A stretch of 7,819 nt of DNA. Source: Gammaproteobacteria bacterium. Its GTDB lineage: Bacteria; Pseudomonadota; Gammaproteobacteria; Steroidobacterales; Steroidobacteraceae. The translations under genes were made by a program, and so were the position numbers. The stretch lies in the NCBI GenBank assembly GCA_009923475.1, contig RFTM01000067.1, forward strand, positions 1 through 7,819. Direction: 5' to 3'. The notes under the pieces were generated by a model, which was not told the DNA's origin, did no database searches, and worked only from the letters and a program-made list of their open reading frames with translations. This document shows positions 1 through 6,250 of the stretch, piece by piece; positions within the stretch are counted from its first letter, which is position 1, and each line of letters begins with the position of its first letter.

Positions 1-640
1 CAAACAATTAATGGAGTCTTGCAAGACTCTAATAATTACAAAAGTATGATGTATCCAAATACATATACTCCAGTTTCTATGAACAATGGTGTTACAGCTA
101 CCGCTAACAAAAAGACTAGTGCAATAAATAATGGCACGGCTAAGCCAACTACAACTAGTACTAATGTCGGGGTTGCACCTAGTGGTGGATACAACAACAC
201 CTACATCAACTCTGTCTATGACGACATTGACGCAAAGCAAAAGGCCATTCAAGACGAGGACATCAAGCGTCGTGATCGCTTTGAGGGCGAGGCCAACCAA
301 GCGTGGTCGGAGATGCAGACCGCGGCCAACGCTGCCCCACCCGAGATTGACTCCAAGAACCAGATGTTCACAATGCTGGCCGCCAACATCGCCAAGGTCC
401 TGAACCCAAACATCGACGGCCCTGGCCAGGCGAGCCAGCTCATGCAGTCCAAGCTGCAAGGTATGCGCGACCAGAACATGCGCAAGTACCAGCTGCTTAC
501 TGAGAAGTACCGTCGTGCTTCCGAACTCTACGACAAGAGCGGTGACAACGCTCGTGCCATTCAGTATGCTCGTGCGGGCGAGTGGGCAGCGAAGCGCTTT
601 TCCGAATTGCAAAGTGAGTCGCATTTTCAGCAGCAGTTGG
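1..640 (+). CDS. Phage-like helical protein, partial (open at left edge, cut at about 640)
   Basis: The frame is open from base 1, with a possible TTG start at 19, so the true start may lie outside the window. About 80 N-terminal residues are low-complexity and rich in Asn, Thr, Ser and Tyr. From about base 220 the protein becomes charged and helical, with many Gln, Glu, Arg and Ala residues (for example FQQQLAEQRAERD). This composition resembles virion structural or internal proteins of tailed phages, but I recognise no specific family. GC is low at first (bases 1-240 clearly AT-rich), intermediate to about 630, then rises sharply. The frame continues to a stop at 1339-1341, but past about 640 it is only the antisense of the PucC-type gene, and its Arg/Ala/His-rich translation is not protein-like. 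I therefore end the gene at the junction. Phage origin is an inference from composition. Confidence 0.5.
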
Positions 641-650
641 CTGAGCAGCG
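635..650. other. Abrupt junction between phage-like and PGC sequence
   Basis: PucC/LhaA similarity on the minus strand ends at about base 643. The plus-strand phage-like frame reads plausibly until about 640-660. GC changes from roughly 55% to over 70% across this point. There is no integrase, att-like repeat, insertion sequence or intergenic gap. Both frames are codon-aligned on opposite strands, and neither meets a stop at the join. A chimeric assembly joined through short shared sequence (the CAG-rich stretch 629-650) is the simplest reading. A true insertion or deletion inside the PucC-type gene is possible. Confidence 0.6.
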
Positions 651-1230
651 CGCCGAACGCGACCGACCCGCCGACCATGCCGACCAGCAGCATCACGTAG
701 AGCAGCGCCACCACGCGCGGCCGCGTCTTCGCGGGCGCGAGGTCGCCGGCGAGCGCGAGGCCCGCGGTCTGCGTGGTGTGCAGGCCGGCGCCGACCATCA
801 GGAACGCGATCGCGGCCGCCGTCTCGCCCAACCAGGCCGGCGGCTTGGCGGTGCCGGTGCCGCTCAGCACCATCAGCGCGAACGGCATCACCGCCAGTCC
901 GCCGTACTGCAGCAGGGTGCCGGACCAGATGTACGGCACGCGCCGCCAACCCAGCACCGACCGGTGGTGGTCCGAGCGGAAGCCGAGGAAGGCGCGGAAC
1001 GGGGCGAACAGCAGCGGCAGCGCGATCATCGTCGCGACCAGCCATGCGGGCACGTGCAGCTCGACGATCATGACGCGGTTGAGCGTGCCGTTCAGCAGCG
1101 CGAGCGCCATGCCGACCGACACCTGGAACAGCGCGAGGCGCAGCAGCCGCGGCAGCGGCAGGTCGGCGCTCGCCGCGTCGGCGAACGGCACCAGTTTCGC
1201 GTTCCAGACCCACTGCGCGATGCGGCTCAT
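641..1230 (-). CDS. PucC/LhaA-type (BCH2 family) MFS protein, truncated at C-terminus
   Basis: Reading from ATG at 1230, about 196 residues match the PucC/LhaA family of 12-helix membrane proteins that handle bacteriochlorophyll or assemble light-harvesting complexes. Visible family signatures are PFADAAS (residues 15-21), LFQVSVGMA (34-42), GTLNRVMIVEL (48-58), APFRAFLGFRSD (76-87), LGWRRVPYIW (93-102), GLHTTQTAGLALA (149-161) and PRVVALLYVMLLVGM (171-185). Family members are about 460-480 residues, so about 40% is present. Similarity stops near residue 196 (base about 643), where the sequence changes into the phage-like stretch. The minus-strand frame stays open from there to the left edge, hiding the join. 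Its ATG overlaps the bchF stop (ATGA, 1227-1230), indicating translational coupling. The sequence fits PucC or LhaA better than the Bch2/ORF428 branch. I cannot decide between PucC and LhaA, so no symbol is given. The usual gene after bchF is bchN. Confidence 0.85.
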
Positions 1231-1754
1231 GGCTGCGACGCCCAGGTGCCGGCGACATCGGTCCGCGGCGCCGCATCGGCCGCCGCGGCGCGACGGGCCG
1301 CGCGCAGCTTGAGGAAGAACTGCAGGGCGTTGACGACGTAGGAAAGGTAGGCGACCAGCGCCAGCAGCAGTTGCGCGCGCAGGTCGAGCGCGCCGGTGAG
1401 CCAGGCCCAGACATACGCGGTGTGCAGCGCGATCACCGCCATGCTGACCACGTCCTCCCAGAAGAAGCTCGGTGCGAACAGCCAGACGCCGAACACCTCG
1501 CGCTCCCAGATCGCGCCGGTGACCATGATCGCGTAGAGGAAGCCGGTCTTGACCAGCACCGAGACCGTCGCCGCCTGGGCGCCCTCGCCGGTACGCAGGA
1601 AGCGCAGCACCAGCCAGAGGCTCGCGAGGAAGGCGAGGAACTGCAGCGGCGCAAGCACCGCCTGCACGATGGTCCAGCGGGAGCGGTCGCGACGGACCCG
1701 CTCCTCGGGGGTGTAGAGGGGGCGAACGGGAGTCGCCCGACTGGCATGGGACAT
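1227..1754 (-). CDS. bchF: BchF, 3-vinyl bacteriochlorophyllide hydratase
   Basis: BchF adds water across the C3-vinyl group of (bacterio)chlorophyllide to give the hydroxyethyl form, which BchC then oxidises to the acetyl group of bacteriochlorophyll a. The 175-residue protein has normal family length. Signatures are PLYTPEERVRRD (12-23), VTGAIWEREVFG (78-89), LFAPSFFWEDV (92-102) and IALHTAYVWA (108-117), with LLALVAYLSYVVNALQFFLK near the C-terminus. Four hydrophobic segments lie at about 29-52, 63-83, 100-121 and 126-148. I chose ATG at 1754. A GTG at 1769 is in frame but leaves only about 10 bases after the predicted transcription start. The stop overlaps the ATG of the next minus-strand gene. 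Expression is expected under PpsR control from the box at 1810-1827. Confidence 0.93.
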   Translation of the reverse strand: MSHASRATPVRPLYTPEERVRRDRSRWTIVQAVLAPLQFLAFLASLWLVLRFLRTGEGAQAATVSVLVKTGFLYAIMVTGAIWEREVFGVWLFAPSFFWEDVVSMAVIALHTAYVWAWLTGALDLRAQLLLALVAYLSYVVNALQFFLKLRAARRAAAADAAPRTDVAGTWASQP

Positions 1755-1785
1755 GGCTGCTCGCGCCACCGGAAAGCCTGGGGCA

Positions 1786-1815
1786 AATCTAGAACGACAC
1801 CTTAGATAGTGTCAA
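1786..1815 (-). promoter_or_regulatory. Predicted sigma70 promoter of bchF
   Basis: On the minus strand a perfect -35 TTGACA (1815 to 1810) is followed after 18 bases by TAGATT (1791 to 1786), which matches TATAAT at four of six positions. The predicted start of transcription is near 1779, about 25 bases before the bchF ATG. The -35 element is the 3' end of the PpsR box. Confidence 0.5.
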
Positions 1816-1827
1816 CTTGATTTTACA
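1810..1827. promoter_or_regulatory. PpsR/CrtJ-binding box in the bchF-aerR intergenic region
   Basis: On the plus strand TGT (1810-1812), 12 bases and ACA (1825-1827) match the TGT-N12-ACA consensus exactly. Read on the minus strand it is TGTAAAATCAAGTTGACA, so its last six bases are the -35 of bchF. A weaker copy, TGA-N12-ACA, lies at 1833-1850, five bases away, consistent with the paired sites on which PpsR tetramers usually act. Binding here would block bchF directly and probably also affects aerR-ppsR, giving autoregulation. Confidence 0.75.
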
Positions 1828-1837
1828 TCAACTGAAA

Positions 1838-1866
1838 TTGACAATTGACAGTCCCTGGCCTATACG
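1838..1866 (+). promoter_or_regulatory. Predicted sigma70 promoter of aerR-ppsR
   Basis: TTGACA (1838-1843) is perfect. After a 17-base spacer comes TATACG (1861-1866), a four-of-six match to TATAAT. The seven-base word ATTGACA is tandemly repeated (1837-1843 and 1844-1850), giving a second TTGACA with no well-placed -10. Predicted transcription start is near 1873, leaving a leader of about 65 bases before the aerR ATG at 1939. Confidence 0.5.
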
Positions 1867-1938
1867 TGGTAGATGGTGCCGGGGGTTTTCTTCCGGCGAA
1901 GGGGCATCTCGATCCCGAGCCGGGGAAGAGGGTCGGTC

Positions 1939-2781
1939 ATGGCGGATGACACCGCTCAAGAAGGCGCGCCGACCGGCGACGGTCGTGACGCATTGCTGCG
2001 CGCCATAGAAGCCCAGATCATCCCTCGGCTCGTCCTCGCCCACCGTTCGGCGGCAGGGTCCGCTCCTGCAGAGAGCCCCGCCGACTGTGCGGCGCCCCGC
2101 GACCGTTCGCGCGTCGGGGACGACGATGTCACCGCGTTCACGGCGATCGTCCTGCGCGGCGACCTCGGCGAGTCGATGGCCTTCTTGCAGGGGCTGCGTG
2201 ACCGCGGCGTGCCCACCGAGACCCTCTACCTCGAGCTCCTGAGCCCCGCAGCCCGCCATTTCGGCCAGCTGTGGGAGAGCGAGCGCAGCGATTTCGTCGA
2301 GGTCACCCTCGCGCTGCACCGCCTGCAGCAACTGGCGCACGACCTCAGCGAAGATTTCGTCGCATCGGGCGACCCGTCGTTGCCCGCAGGCGCGCGCGCG
2401 CTTTGCGTGGCGCTGCCCGGTGAGCAGCACGTCTTCGGCGCGCAGCTCGTCGGCGAGTTCCTGCGCCGGGCGCGCTGGGACGTCTGGGATGCGCCCGGCG
2501 CGACCGAGCAGGATATAATCCGCCTCGTCGGCGGCGAGTGGTTCACGCTGATCGGGATCTCGATCAGCACGCCCGAGCAGCTCGACGCCTTGGCGTCCCT
2601 GGTCCGGCAGGTGCGGCGCGCATCGCTCAACCCGGACCTTCGGGTCATGGTCGGCGGGCGGCCCTTCGAAGAGCACCCCGACCGGGCTGCCCTGGTCGGC
2701 GCGGACGCGACGGCGCGCGACGGCCGGGACGCGGTCGACAAGGCGCAAGGACTCCTGGAACTCACCCGACCAAGAAATTAG
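1939..2781 (+). CDS. aerR: AerR/PpaA, cobalamin-binding antirepressor of PpsR
   Basis: In purple bacteria AerR (PpaA) binds cobalamin and relieves CrtJ/PpsR repression of photosynthesis genes. This 280-residue protein has a helical middle (about 85-140; YLELLSPAARHFGQLW, EVTLALHRLQQLAHDLS) resembling the helical part of B12-binding regulators. A Rossmann-like C-terminal domain follows (about 152-270), with ALPGEQHVFGAQL (158-170), the strand LIGISIS and VMVGGRPF. His164 in the EQHVFG motif sits where the family's cobalamin-binding His is expected; an alignment is needed to confirm this. I chose ATG at 1939 because GGAAGAGGG (1924-1932) is a good ribosome binding site. An in-frame ATG at 1873 coincides with the predicted transcription start. 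R. capsulatus AerR occurs in long and short forms, so an alternative start is not excluded. The stop lies 22 bases before ppsR, implying one transcript. Confidence 0.88.
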   Translation: MADDTAQEGAPTGDGRDALLRAIEAQIIPRLVLAHRSAAGSAPAESPADCAAPRDRSRVGDDDVTAFTAIVLRGDLGESMAFLQGLRDRGVPTETLYLELLSPAARHFGQLWESERSDFVEVTLALHRLQQLAHDLSEDFVASGDPSLPAGARALCVALPGEQHVFGAQLVGEFLRRARWDVWDAPGATEQDIIRLVGGEWFTLIGISISTPEQLDALASLVRQVRRASLNPDLRVMVGGRPFEEHPDRAALVGADATARDGRDAVDKAQGLLELTRPRN

Positions 2782-2803
2782 CGCGCAAGAGACACGAAGG
2801 AAC

Positions 2804-4225
2804 GTGAAAACTTTCAAGGCGCCAAGGAAGGCCCTCGACGGACTCGATGCCGGTACCGTCGCCGCGCTCGTCACCGCCTCCTCTGACATCGCATTGGTGC
2901 TCGACCGCCGCGGCGTGGTGCGCGACATCGCCTTCGGCAACCCCGAGCTCGCCGCCGAACTCGGCGCGGATTGGGTCGGCAAGCCGTTCAACTCTTTGGT
3001 CACGGTCGACAGCCGTCCCAAGATCGAGGCCCTGTTCGCCGAGCTCGACGCGCCGGAGCCGCGGGCGCGGCAGGCCAACCATCCGTCGCCGGGCGGCGCC
3101 ACGGTGGCGGTGTCATGGTCGCTGCGCCGCCTGGGCGAGGACGGCGGGCTGTTGGCCCAAGGCCGCGACCTGCGCGCGGTCGCGGCGCTGCAGCAGCGGC
3201 TGATCGAGGCCGAGCAATCCCTCGAGCGGGACTACAGCAAGCTGCGCCTCGCCGAGGCGCGCTATCGCCTGCTGCTGCAGTCGAGCGCCGAGCCGACCGT
3301 GGTGGTCGACCTCGGCACCCAGCGCATCGTCGAGGCGAACCCGGTCGCGGCGCGGCTGCTCGGCGACGACGCGAAGCGGCTCGCGGGCCGGCCCTTGGGC
3401 GAAAGCCTCGATGCCGCTTCGGGACGCCAGCTGCCCGAGTGGATCGGGGCGCTGCGCGCGGCGGGGCGGGCCGAGCCGCTGCGGGCGCGGCTGGTGGCCG
3501 GGCGCCGTGAATGCCGGCTGGCGGCGTCGGTGTTCCGCCAGGACAACTCCTCGCATGCGCTGCTGCGGATCGAGTCCGCAGGCGATGCCGACCCCGCGGC
3601 GGCGGCGAACGGGCACGCGCCTGCCGGGCGCTTCGTGGAGGTCTTCCAACGGCTGCCCGACGCGCTCGTGGTCTGCGACGCCGGCGGGCGCATCCTCGCG
3701 GCCAACCGCAGCTTCCTCGACCTCGCGCAGCTCGCGAGCGAGGAGCAGGCGCGCAACGAGTCGCTCGAGCGCTGGCTGGGACGGCCCGGGGTCGACCTCG
3801 GCGTGCTGACCGCCAACCTGCGCCAAGGAGGCGAGGTCCGGCTGTTCGCCACCACGCTGCGCGGCGAGCTCGGGTCGTCGGTGGAGGTCGAGATCTCCGC
3901 GACGCGCCTGTCGGGTTCCGACGAACCCGCCTACGCCTACGCCATCCGCAACGTCGAGCGCCGCAGGGCCGTGGAACCGCGTGACGCCAAGGCGCTGCCC
4001 CGCTCGGTGGAGCAGATGACCGAACTGGTCGGCCGCGTGTCCCTCAAGGAATTGGTGCGCGAGACCACGGACGTCATCGAACGGCTCTGCATCGAGGCCG
4101 CGCTCGAGCTCACCCGCGACAACCGCGCCTCCGCCGCCGAGATGCTGGGCCTGTCGCGGCAGAGCCTCTACGTGAAACTCCGCCGTTACGGGCTCGGCGA
4201 CCTCGATTCCGCGGAGCGGCGCTGA
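2804..4225 (+). CDS. ppsR: PpsR/CrtJ, redox- and light-responsive repressor of photosynthesis genes
   Basis: PpsR represses bch, crt and puc genes in the presence of oxygen, binding TGT-N12-ACA. The 473-residue protein has the family's usual length and order: an N-terminal PAS-like domain (about 15-125), a coiled linker (about 127-150, QRLIEAEQSLERDYSKLRLA), a PAS domain (about 152-255), another PAS (about 275-385), then a Fis-type helix-turn-helix (about 427-465). The DNA-binding end carries NRASAAEMLGLSRQSLYVKL (440-459), a hallmark of PpsR. Three cysteines are present: C237 in a PAS strand, C291, and C429 just before the helix-turn-helix. C237 and C429 are candidates for the redox-active pair known in R. 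capsulatus CrtJ and R. sphaeroides PpsR. The start is GTG at 2804, preceded closely by GAAGGA (2796-2801), and the translated N-terminus is family-like. Confidence 0.95.
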   Translation: MKTFKAPRKALDGLDAGTVAALVTASSDIALVLDRRGVVRDIAFGNPELAAELGADWVGKPFNSLVTVDSRPKIEALFAELDAPEPRARQANHPSPGGATVAVSWSLRRLGEDGGLLAQGRDLRAVAALQQRLIEAEQSLERDYSKLRLAEARYRLLLQSSAEPTVVVDLGTQRIVEANPVAARLLGDDAKRLAGRPLGESLDAASGRQLPEWIGALRAAGRAEPLRARLVAGRRECRLAASVFRQDNSSHALLRIESAGDADPAAAANGHAPAGRFVEVFQRLPDALVVCDAGGRILAANRSFLDLAQLASEEQARNESLERWLGRPGVDLGVLTANLRQGGEVRLFATTLRGELGSSVEVEISATRLSGSDEPAYAYAIRNVERRRAVEPRDAKALPRSVEQMTELVGRVSLKELVRETTDVIERLCIEAALELTRDNRASAAEMLGLSRQSLYVKLRRYGLGDLDSAERR

Positions 4226-4243
4226 CCGGCGGCCCGGCCCATG

Positions 4244-4261
4244 TGTAATGCCTGATTGACA
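4244..4261. promoter_or_regulatory. PpsR/CrtJ-binding box upstream of bchG
   Basis: TGTAATGCCTGATTGACA matches TGT-N12-ACA exactly. As at bchF, the last six bases form the -35 TTGACA of the promoter. A TGT half-site follows at 4268-4270 with no matching ACA, so a second full box is not visible. Confidence 0.75.
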
Positions 4262-4284
4262 GGCTCGTGTGTCATGGCTATTTT
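4256..4284 (+). promoter_or_regulatory. Predicted promoter of bchG-bchP
   Basis: The -35 TTGACA (4256-4261) and -10 TATTTT (4279-4284, four of six matches) are separated by 17 bases. Transcription would start about six to eight bases later, at or next to the ATG at 4291. No ribosome binding site is seen before that ATG, so a leaderless or near-leaderless message is predicted. Confidence 0.5.
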
Positions 4285-4290
4285 CCGGTC

Positions 4291-6243
4291 ATGGCACGCC
4301 CGGCGAGCAGCGTTTTTCCGCAACGGCGGCCGGGGTGGCTCGCCACCCTGGAACTGCTCAAGCCGGTCACCTGGTTCCCGCCCATGTGGGCGTTCGGATG
4401 CGGCATCATCGCGAGCGGCGTCGGGCCACAGGGCCACTGGCCGCTGATCGCGCTCGGCGTGCTGCTGGCCGGCCCCTTGGTCTGCGGCACGAGCCAAGCC
4501 GTCAACGACTGGTTCGACCGGCATGTCGACGCCATCAACGAACCGCGACGGCCCATCCCCTCCGGGCGCATGCCGGGGCGGTGGGGCCTCTACATCGCGG
4601 TGTTCTGGACCTTCATCTCGCTCGCGGTCGCGACGCTGCTCGGGCCCTGGGTGCTCGGCGCCGCGGCGGTCGGGCTCGCGCTCGCCTGGGCCTACAGCGC
4701 GCCGCCGCTGCGCCTGAAGCGCAACGGCTGGTGGGGCAACGCGGCGGTCGCCGCCTGCTACGAGGGCGTGCCCTGGCTGACCGCGCTCGCGGTGATGACC
4801 GGCACGATGCCCGACGCCCGCAACCTCGCGCTCGCCTGGGCCTGGAGCGTCGGCGCGCACGGCATCATGACGCTCAACGATTTCAAGTCGGTGCAGGGCG
4901 ACCGCCGCATGGGCGTCGGCTCCTTGCCGGTGCGGCTCGGCGTCGCGAACGCCGCGCGGGTCGCCTGCCTGATCATGGCCGCGGCGCAGCTTGCGGTCAT
5001 CGCGTTGCTGTCGGTGTGGGGCATGGCGGACGGCGAACACGGCGGCGACCTGTCGGCGCCCGATTACGACGTGGTGGTGGTGGGTGGAGGTCCCTGCGGC
5101 GCCACCGCCGCCGATGACCTCGCGCGCGCCGGATGGCGCGTGCTGCTGCTCGACCGCGCCGGCCGCATCAAGCCCTGCGGCGGCGCGATCCCGCCGAAAG
5201 CCGTCGAGGAGTTCGACATCCCGCCGTCTTTGCTGGTGGCGCGGATCACGGCGGCGCGGATGGTCGCGCCGAGCGCCGTCGCCGTCGACATGCCCATCGA
5301 GGGCGGCTATGTCGGCATGGTCGACCGCGGCGAGTTCGACGAGTGGCTGCGCGAGCGGGCGCGCTCGCACGGCGCGACGCGCATCGCGGGCACCTTCACC
5401 GGCGTGGCGCGGGACGCCGACGGTCGGGCGGTGGTGCAGTTCGATGCGAAGGACGCGGCCGGCGGGGCTCCGGGCCGCGCGCGCGCGCGCCTGGTGCTGG
5501 GCGCCGACGGCGCGCGCTCCGAGGTCGCGCGCCAGTGCATCGCAGGCGGCCGCGAGGTGCCCTTCGTCTACGCCTTCCACGAGATCCTGCGCACGCCGGA
5601 CGCGGCGCCTGCGCAGTACGACGGCAGCCGTTGCGACGTCTACTACGACGGCCGGCTGTCGCCCGATTTCTACGCCTGGGTGTTCCCGCACGGCGGCACC
5701 ATCAGCGCCGGCGCGGGCACGGCGCACAAGGGGTTCTCGATCCGCAACGCCGTCGTGGACCTGCGGCGCGTGGCGGGGCTCGAGCATGCCGAGGTGGTCC
5801 GCCGCGAGGGCGCGCCGATCCCGCTCAAGCCGCTGCGCCGCTGGGACAACGGCGTCGACGTGCTGGTGGCGGGCGACGCCGCCGGCGTGGTCGCGCCCGC
5901 ATCGGGCGAGGGCATCTACTACGCCATGGCCTGCGGCCGGATGGCCGCGCAGGCGCTCGCCGAGTGCCTGCGCACCGGCGACGCGCGCGCGCTGCGCGCC
6001 GCCCGCCGCGATTTCATGCGGCTGCACGGCCGGGTCTTCTGGGCGCTCGGGATGCTGCAGCGCTTCTGGTACGTCAGCGACGCGCGCCGCGAGCGCTTCG
6101 TGAAGATGTGCCGCGACCCCGATGTGCAGCGCCTCACCTGGCAGGCCTACATGCACAAGAAGCTGGTGCGGCGTGAGCCGCTCGCCCACCTGCGGGTGTT
6201 CTTCAAGGACCTCGCGCACCTGCTCGGCCTCGCGCCCACCTGA
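4291..6243 (+). CDS. BchG-BchP fusion: shortened bacteriochlorophyll synthase joined to geranylgeranyl reductase
   Basis: One uninterrupted 650-residue frame. Residues 1-244 are BchG, the UbiA-family prenyltransferase that esterifies bacteriochlorophyllide: KPVTWFPPMWAFGCG (24-38), first Asp motif NDWFDRHVDAINEPRRPIPSGR region (72-93; D73, D76, D80), LAWAYSAPPLRLKRNGWWGN (131-150) and second Asp motif NDFKSVQGDRRMGVGSLPV (196-214). Seven membrane helices are visible; BchG normally has about 300 residues and nine helices, so the last 55-60 residues are missing. Residues 245-650 are a full-length BchP, the flavoprotein that reduces the geranylgeranyl tail to phytyl: FAD motif GGGPCG (265-270), IKPCGGAIPP, MPIEGGYVGMVDR, and GDAAGVVAPASGEGIYYAM (528-546). 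The gene usually found between bchG and bchP (a Bch2/ORF428-type MFS protein) is absent. I chose ATG at 4291 over GTG at 4267, which lies inside the promoter. Fusion, partial deletion or misassembly all fit. Confidence 0.88.
   Translation: MARPASSVFPQRRPGWLATLELLKPVTWFPPMWAFGCGIIASGVGPQGHWPLIALGVLLAGPLVCGTSQAVNDWFDRHVDAINEPRRPIPSGRMPGRWGLYIAVFWTFISLAVATLLGPWVLGAAAVGLALAWAYSAPPLRLKRNGWWGNAAVAACYEGVPWLTALAVMTGTMPDARNLALAWAWSVGAHGIMTLNDFKSVQGDRRMGVGSLPVRLGVANAARVACLIMAAAQLAVIALLSVWGMADGEHGGDLSAPDYDVVVVGGGPCGATAADDLARAGWRVLLLDRAGRIKPCGGAIPPKAVEEFDIPPSLLVARITAARMVAPSAVAVDMPIEGGYVGMVDRGEFDEWLRERARSHGATRIAGTFTGVARDADGRAVVQFDAKDAAGGAPGRARARLVLGADGARSEVARQCIAGGREVPFVYAFHEILRTPDAAPAQYDGSRCDVYYDGRLSPDFYAWVFPHGGTISAGAGTAHKGFSIRNAVVDLRRVAGLEHAEVVRREGAPIPLKPLRRWDNGVDVLVAGDAAGVVAPASGEGIYYAMACGRMAAQALAECLRTGDARALRAARRDFMRLHGRVFWALGMLQRFWYVSDARRERFVKMCRDPDVQRLTWQAYMHKKLVRREPLAHLRVFFKDLAHLLGLAPT
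5023..6243 (+). CDS. bchP: Possible independent translation of BchP from an internal ATG
   Basis: ATG at 5023 is residue 245 of the fused frame and begins a 406-residue BchP of normal family length, with the FAD-binding GGGPCG motif about 20 residues in, where it belongs. The upstream bases GTGTGGGG are only a weak ribosome binding site. If used, this start would yield a free cytosolic or membrane-associated BchP alongside the fusion, and would avoid the topology conflict of the fused form. It shares all its codons with the preceding entry and is listed to record the alternative product. Confidence 0.4.
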   Translation: MADGEHGGDLSAPDYDVVVVGGGPCGATAADDLARAGWRVLLLDRAGRIKPCGGAIPPKAVEEFDIPPSLLVARITAARMVAPSAVAVDMPIEGGYVGMVDRGEFDEWLRERARSHGATRIAGTFTGVARDADGRAVVQFDAKDAAGGAPGRARARLVLGADGARSEVARQCIAGGREVPFVYAFHEILRTPDAAPAQYDGSRCDVYYDGRLSPDFYAWVFPHGGTISAGAGTAHKGFSIRNAVVDLRRVAGLEHAEVVRREGAPIPLKPLRRWDNGVDVLVAGDAAGVVAPASGEGIYYAMACGRMAAQALAECLRTGDARALRAARRDFMRLHGRVFWALGMLQRFWYVSDARRERFVKMCRDPDVQRLTWQAYMHKKLVRREPLAHLRVFFKDLAHLLGLAPT

Positions 6244-6250
6244 GGCCGGC

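Noticed and set aside
641..1341. Continuation of the phage-like plus-strand frame to a stop at 1339-1341
   Set aside because: It is antisense to the PucC-type gene in aligned register, and its translation is a biased Arg/Ala/His/Gln mix. High GC keeps it open.
497..1414. 305-residue minus-strand open frame over the PucC-type gene
   Set aside because: It is a different frame from the one with family motifs, and it crosses the phage junction. It is a high-GC shadow.
1817..1831. TTGAT-N5-ATCAA as a genuine FNR/FixK site
   Set aside because: The consensus spacer is four bases and here it is five, so it is reported only as a palindrome of interest.
1873..1938. Longer AerR from ATG 1873
   Set aside because: The codon coincides with the predicted transcription start and lacks a ribosome binding site; ATG 1939 has a good one. 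A longer form is not fully excluded.
1828..3102. 424-residue minus-strand open frame opposite aerR
   Set aside because: No recognisable motif. AerR and PpsR on the plus strand explain the sequence.
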